From: UBA1738 sp045658645
Lineage (GTDB): Bacteria > Bacillota > Clostridia > UBA1381
Direction of reading: 5' to 3'
DNA: 9,714 nt
Assembly (NCBI GenBank): GCA_045658645.1
Contig: JAZOVJ010000031.1
Span: 1-9,714, forward strand
Shown here: in pieces, positions 7,591 through 9,714 of the stretch
How the letters are laid out: every line of letters begins with the position of its first letter
How positions within the stretch are numbered: position 1 is the stretch's first letter
Notes under the pieces: model-generated
The model's database searches: none
What the model was told of the DNA's origin: nothing
The model's input: the letters and a program-made list of their open reading frames with translations, nothing else
Made by a program: the position numbers and the translations under genes

Positions 7591-7672
7591 TATACACCAC
7601 CTTGATTATACTATACCAAAATACACCCTATATAAAAATATCTTTTTTTATACATTTAACCTTTTTTATACA
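7591..7672. repeat. Repeated TATACA boxes in the divergent control region
   Basis: On the plus strand TATACA occurs at 7591-7596, 7649-7654 and 7667-7672, with AATACA at 7620-7625. Starts are 29, 29 and 18 bases apart. The last two lie in longer direct repeats: a C, six or seven T, then ATACA (7642-7654 and 7661-7672). Paired direct repeats are how AraC-family regulators usually bind, so these are candidate operators for the adjacent regulator. The DNA is so AT-rich that chance recurrence is a real alternative. Confidence 0.4.
7597..7603 (-). promoter_or_regulatory. Ribosome binding site supporting the TTG start of the lyase
   Basis: The minus strand reads AAGGTGG here, one mismatch from AAGGAGG, nine bases before the TTG at 7587. 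No ATG or GTG alternative lies between this site and the frame, which makes TTG the supported start. Confidence 0.7.
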
Positions 7673-7683
7673 CTTTTTTGTAA

Positions 7684-7712
7684 ATTAAAAAAAATTGATA
7701 AAGTATTGTAAA
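7684..7712 (-). promoter_or_regulatory. Candidate sigma-A promoter for the lyase-transporter operon
   Basis: On the minus strand TTTACA (7707-7712) and TTTAAT (7684-7689) are separated by 17 bases, each one mismatch from consensus. The start of transcription would be near 7677, giving a leader of about 90 bases. An alternative is an activator-dependent promoter with TATATA at 7629-7634, no good -35, and the direct repeats at 7642-7672 just upstream. Confidence 0.45.
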
Positions 7713-7734
7713 CAAAGTAATAATATGGTATTAT
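7706..7734 (+). promoter_or_regulatory. Candidate promoter for the AraC-family regulator
   Basis: TTGTAA (7706-7711) and TATTAT (7729-7734) are 17 bases apart, each with four of six consensus bases. Transcription would start near 7741, leaving a leader of about 110 bases. Its -35 overlaps the -35 proposed for the divergent operon, so the two promoters would compete or be co-regulated. Confidence 0.4.
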
Positions 7735-7750
7735 ATATAAAAATATATGA

Positions 7751-7807
7751 TTGCTGTCTCTCCTTTTTCGAGCGGAATATTTAACCAAAAAGAGATTGAC
7801 AGTGCAA
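7751..7807 (+). promoter_or_regulatory. Long imperfect inverted repeat in regulator leader
   Basis: CTGTC (7754-7758) pairs with GACAG (7798-7802), TCTC (7759-7762) with GAGA (7792-7795), and TTTTT (7764-7768) with AAAAA (7787-7791), with small bulges between. Outer TTG/CAA bases (7751-7753 with 7805-7807) can extend the stem. The loop is about 18 bases. TTTCGAG at 7766-7772 can instead pair with CTCGAAA at 7815-7821, and AGAGA at 7791-7795 with TCTCT at 7812-7816. It could be a dyad operator or a leader RNA fold controlling regulator translation. Confidence 0.4.
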
Positions 7808-7852
7808 TTTTTCTCTCGAAATCAGAAAAAAATTTTTAGAAGGTGAATTAAT

Positions 7853-8692
7853 ATGGCTTTTTTTGAACATACCGACCTGAAAATAAGCATCACAAGAGTA
7901 TGGGGGCGTACATATCCTACACCTGTATACAATTCTTCAACTCCCCGTCAGGAAAATTTCGCGTCAAACATCTCCGCATATGAGATGATACTGTTTCCTG
8001 CATCAAATCATATTATTCATTATAACGGCATTACAAAACACATAAACGACAGCACTATTGTTTTTCTGCCTCACCCTATGACAGACGTTATAAACCCGCC
8101 GACCAAGGAATATAAAGTTGAATCTTTTCTTGACACAGGCCACATTGCTCTTCAGTTCACCTGCGACACTCCTCTTGCCACCCAGATAGAAACTTATTCC
8201 TGCGGGCATTTTGAAAAAGATATCTTTATGTACTTCGAAAAGCTCAGAAAACTATGGACACTTAAGCCTGTGGCATATAACTCTCTTGCTCTTTCATATC
8301 TGTATCAGATATTTGCAACTATCGAGAAGAAAGCCTCCTCGACCTATCTTCCAAAAAACCAGTATGATCTTATAGAGCCTTCAATCAATTATATTGACGA
8401 AAACTATTTATCTTCTAACATCGACTGCGACGAACTGGCTAAAATGTGCAACATAAGTACCTCGTACTATAACAGAATTTTTAAAAAGCGATTCGGTTCT
8501 TCACCCAAGCAATATATTCTGGCAAAGAAGCTGGACTACGCCACCGACCTTCTTACAACAACAAACCTTTCGGTGACGTCCATATCGGAAATATCCGGCT
8601 TTTCAAGTCTTTATTATTTTTCAAAAATATTTAAAACCTATTATGGCCTTTCTCCGCAAAATTACAAAGAAACCTATGCCATGAAGGTGTGA
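7853..8692 (+). CDS. AraC-family transcriptional regulator
   Basis: The 279-residue protein has an N-terminal sensing region (about 1-165), probably a cupin-like AraC ligand domain with weak similarity cues only, and a C-terminal AraC DNA-binding domain (about 171-275). The latter has two helix-turn-helix units: one from about residue 190 (IDCDELAKMCNISTSYYNRI) ending in KRFG-SPKQYI, and one from about residue 240 (SVTSISEISGFSSLYYFSKI) followed by the YYGLSPQNYK signature. The ATG at 7853 has AGAAGG nine bases upstream (7838-7843). It is transcribed away from the lyase operon and shares its control region. Such neighbours usually act as sugar-responsive activators of the divergent operon, so it probably senses a mono- or oligosaccharide from the pathway. 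A strong terminator follows. The DNA-binding family is certain; the inducer and targets are inferred. Confidence 0.95.
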   Translation: MAFFEHTDLKISITRVWGRTYPTPVYNSSTPRQENFASNISAYEMILFPASNHIIHYNGITKHINDSTIVFLPHPMTDVINPPTKEYKVESFLDTGHIALQFTCDTPLATQIETYSCGHFEKDIFMYFEKLRKLWTLKPVAYNSLALSYLYQIFATIEKKASSTYLPKNQYDLIEPSINYIDENYLSSNIDCDELAKMCNISTSYYNRIFKKRFGSSPKQYILAKKLDYATDLLTTTNLSVTSISEISGFSSLYYFSKIFKTYYGLSPQNYKETYAMKV

Positions 8693-8721
8693 TTATTCGC
8701 CGTAATGTGCGTATAGATACT

Positions 8722-8765
8722 AAAAACCTCAGGAGTTAAAATGACTCACTGAGGTTTTTATTTTT
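8722..8765 (+). terminator. Intrinsic terminator of the AraC-family gene
   Basis: AAAAACCTCAG (8722-8732) pairs perfectly with CTGAGGTTTTT (8749-8759). Inside, GAGT (8733-8736) pairs with ACTC (8744-8747), with one bulged A and a seven-base loop. The T-rich tail continues to 8765. It sits 30 bases after the regulator stop. The A-run on the other side makes it potentially bidirectional. Confidence 0.9.
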
Positions 8766-8778
8766 GTGCTTTTTTGCA

Positions 8779-8912
8779 GGCTTCCCCTTGAGGGGAAGCT
8801 GCCGAACAAGGCGAGATTGATGAGGTGTTTATTATACAGTCTTTTATTGTCTACATTACCACCTCATCCGAGTTTTGCTCCGCAAAACCCACCTTCCCCT
8901 CAAGGGGAAGGC
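8779..8912. repeat. Composite palindromic inverted-repeat element (MITE/REP-like)
   Basis: The 134-bp unit has matching ends in inverted orientation. Each end starts with a self-palindrome, CTTCCCCTTGAGGGGAAG (8781-8798) and CTTCCCCTCAAGGGGAAG (8893-8910), then a variable spacer, then GATGAGGTG (8819-8827) facing its complement CACCTCATC (8860-8868). The right spacer contains a TTTTGC/GCAAAA hairpin (8873-8887). There is no coding capacity. From memory, very similar intergenic repeats occur in many gut Clostridia genomes, so it is probably a dispersed non-autonomous element. No clear target-site duplication is visible. Confidence 0.75.
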
Positions 8913-8942
8913 TCTTTTGTTCAACGGCAAAAGCCTTTTTGG

Positions 8943-8968
8943 AACCACCAGCTAAGCTGGTGGTTTTC
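8943..8968. repeat. Perfect 10-bp stem-loop, possible repeat or back-up terminator
   Basis: AACCACCAGC (8943-8952) pairs with GCTGGTGGTT (8956-8965) around a TAA loop, followed on the plus strand by TTCG. The very short loop and perfect stem resemble small dispersed hairpins or transposon-end hairpins of the IS200/IS605 kind, but no transposase is present. A weak terminator role for plus-strand transcripts is also possible. Confidence 0.55.
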
Positions 8969-8975
8969 GTTACAT

Positions 8976-9013
8976 AAAAAAGCCGCCCGACCGATGCATC
9001 ACCGGTCAGACGG
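8976..9013 (-). terminator. Intrinsic terminator of the convergent right-hand gene
   Basis: On the minus strand CCGTCTGACCG (9003-9013) pairs over 11 positions, two of them G-U, with CGGTCGGGCGG (8983-8993) around a nine-base loop. Six T (8976-8981) follow at once. It starts 17 bases after the stop codon of the gene ending at 9031. Confidence 0.9.
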
Positions 9014-9030
9014 ATAAGTTTTTTATTGAT

Positions 9031-9714
9031 TTATTCTATGATTAGCTGTGCAGGACTGCAAAGAGGTTGTAAGTTAAATCCATACCACAGGAATATCTTT
9101 ACGATATTTCCGTTTGCTAATGCAAGTGATTGAGATATTGTTTTGCTGTCACCTGAAACTACGATTTCTGCAGGTGATACGCTCTTCAATTTGCCGTTTG
9201 TGCTGTTTTCATATACAGCTACATAAACTCTTGCATCAGTTGTCAAGTCCTTACCGCTTACGATTTCTGCAGTTAAAGTTCCGTCAGCATACACCACGTT
9301 CTTTATTTCTGTAGGTTGCGGTATCAAATCAATATAGTCAAGTACTGCCCATATCTGATTTGCACGAGGTGCTTTTCCAAAGCTCCAGTAGATTGTATTT
9401 TCACCCTGGTTCAGGTATATTGTTCCGCAATCGTGCAGTGAACCACCCTCAGGGCCGATACCATTTATTCTGAACACTTCGCCTATTTCTGTATATGAAG
9501 AACCTGAATTGCTTGCGTCATTTGCATATACAGTCCAGTTACTCAACTGTTCTCCGTTCATAACGTTTGCTGCAACCTCAATCTTATAAGTTCCTGCCGC
9601 TTCAGCATTTATCTTGAATGACATTGTGTATGTATCATTAGAAGAAGTATCGCCTTTTGCACGAACACCATTTGCTGTAGAGTTCAACTGCTTAAGCTCA
9701 GGGTTTGCATAAGT
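9031..9714 (-). CDS. C-terminal part of a probable secreted carbohydrate-binding protein
   Basis: The frame is open from the right edge to a TAA at 9031-9033: 227 visible residues, with the N-terminus outside the window. There is no real start inside, only a TTG with no ribosome site. The first half, from the edge to about LDYIDLIPQP, looks like a beta-rich jelly-roll carbohydrate-binding module of CBM6/CBM35 type: GTYKIEVAANV, NWTVYAND, a GTIYLNQGENTIYW stretch and the closing LDYIDLIP strand. The second half is a separate all-beta module ending VKIFLWYGFNLQPL; I recall similar C-terminal modules in large secreted Clostridia glycanases. Composition (Asn, Thr, Ser, Gly rich, few Cys) suits an extracellular protein. 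The catalytic part, if any, is not visible, so no enzyme activity is claimed. It is convergent with the regulator and has its own terminator, so it is not in the lyase operon, though it may belong to the same utilisation locus. Confidence 0.75.
   Translation of the reverse strand, partial: TYANPELKQLNSTANGVRAKGDTSSNDTYTMSFKINAEAAGTYKIEVAANVMNGEQLSNWTVYANDASNSGSSYTEIGEVFRINGIGPEGGSLHDCGTIYLNQGENTIYWSFGKAPRANQIWAVLDYIDLIPQPTEIKNVVYADGTLTAEIVSGKDLTTDARVYVAVYENSTNGKLKSVSPAEIVVSGDSKTISQSLALANGNIVKIFLWYGFNLQPLCSPAQLIIE

Noticed and set aside
7605..7610. Perfect TATAAT on the minus strand upstream of the lyase
   Set aside because: Transcription would start at about 7598, inside the ribosome site at 7597-7603, and no -35 lies 17 bases upstream.
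7591..7672. TATACA boxes considered as a CRISPR-like or tandem repeat array
   Set aside because: The units are short, unevenly spaced and AT-rich, without constant repeat and spacer lengths.
7796..7801. Perfect TTGACA on the plus strand in the regulator leader
   Set aside because: The sequence 17 bases downstream (AAATCA) is a poor -10, and the hexamer is explained as part of the inverted repeat.
8766..9017. Plus-strand reading frame of 83 codons
   Set aside because: It runs through the inverted-repeat element, a hairpin and the opposite gene's terminator, with no ribosome site or protein-like composition.

Overview
The window looks like a carbohydrate-utilisation locus from a Gram-positive anaerobe of the Clostridia (Bacillota), probably an uncultured gut or rumen Oscillospiraceae/Lachnospiraceae-type genome. 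The clues are a lipoprotein-anchored CUT1 sugar ABC transporter with no ATPase gene, a divergent AraC-family regulator, strong AGGAGG-like ribosome binding sites, very AT-rich intergenic DNA and a palindromic CTTCCCCT-type intergenic repeat. The assignment rests on gene style only; no rRNA or marker gene is present.

Layout. The minus strand from 7587 down to 1 reads as one gene cluster: a heparinase II/III-like polysaccharide lyase (7587-5995), a GH88 unsaturated glucuronyl hydrolase (5971-4853), a solute-binding lipoprotein (4781-3387), two CUT1 permeases (3354-2458 and 2443-1556) and, after a 206-bp gap holding a strong hairpin, a secreted clan GH-A-like glycoside hydrolase (1349 to beyond the left edge). 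A divergent AraC-family regulator (7853-8692, plus) is separated from the lyase gene by a 265-bp AT-rich region with overlapping divergent promoter candidates, repeated TATACA boxes and an inverted repeat in the regulator's leader. Right of the regulator come its terminator, a 134-bp inverted-repeat element, a second short hairpin, and the minus-strand terminator of a convergent gene (9031 to beyond the right edge) that encodes the C-terminus of a large, probably secreted, carbohydrate-binding protein.

How it works together (inference). The lyase and GH88 enzyme lack signal peptides, so they should act in the cytoplasm. Uronic-acid-containing oligosaccharides would be captured by the lipoprotein, imported through the two permeases with a shared MsmX-type ATPase encoded elsewhere, and cleaved by the lyase to products with a 4,5-unsaturated uronic acid at the non-reducing end. 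The GH88 enzyme would then hydrolyse these. The secreted GH-A-like protein is the only extracellular enzyme visible and could cut the polymer or remove a neutral-sugar backbone. The AraC regulator is the obvious local controller. The polymer cannot be named from sequence alone: glycosaminoglycan, alginate/glucuronan-like and bacterial exopolysaccharides are all possible. No sulfatase is present.

No tRNA, rRNA, CRISPR array, transposase or phage gene was seen.
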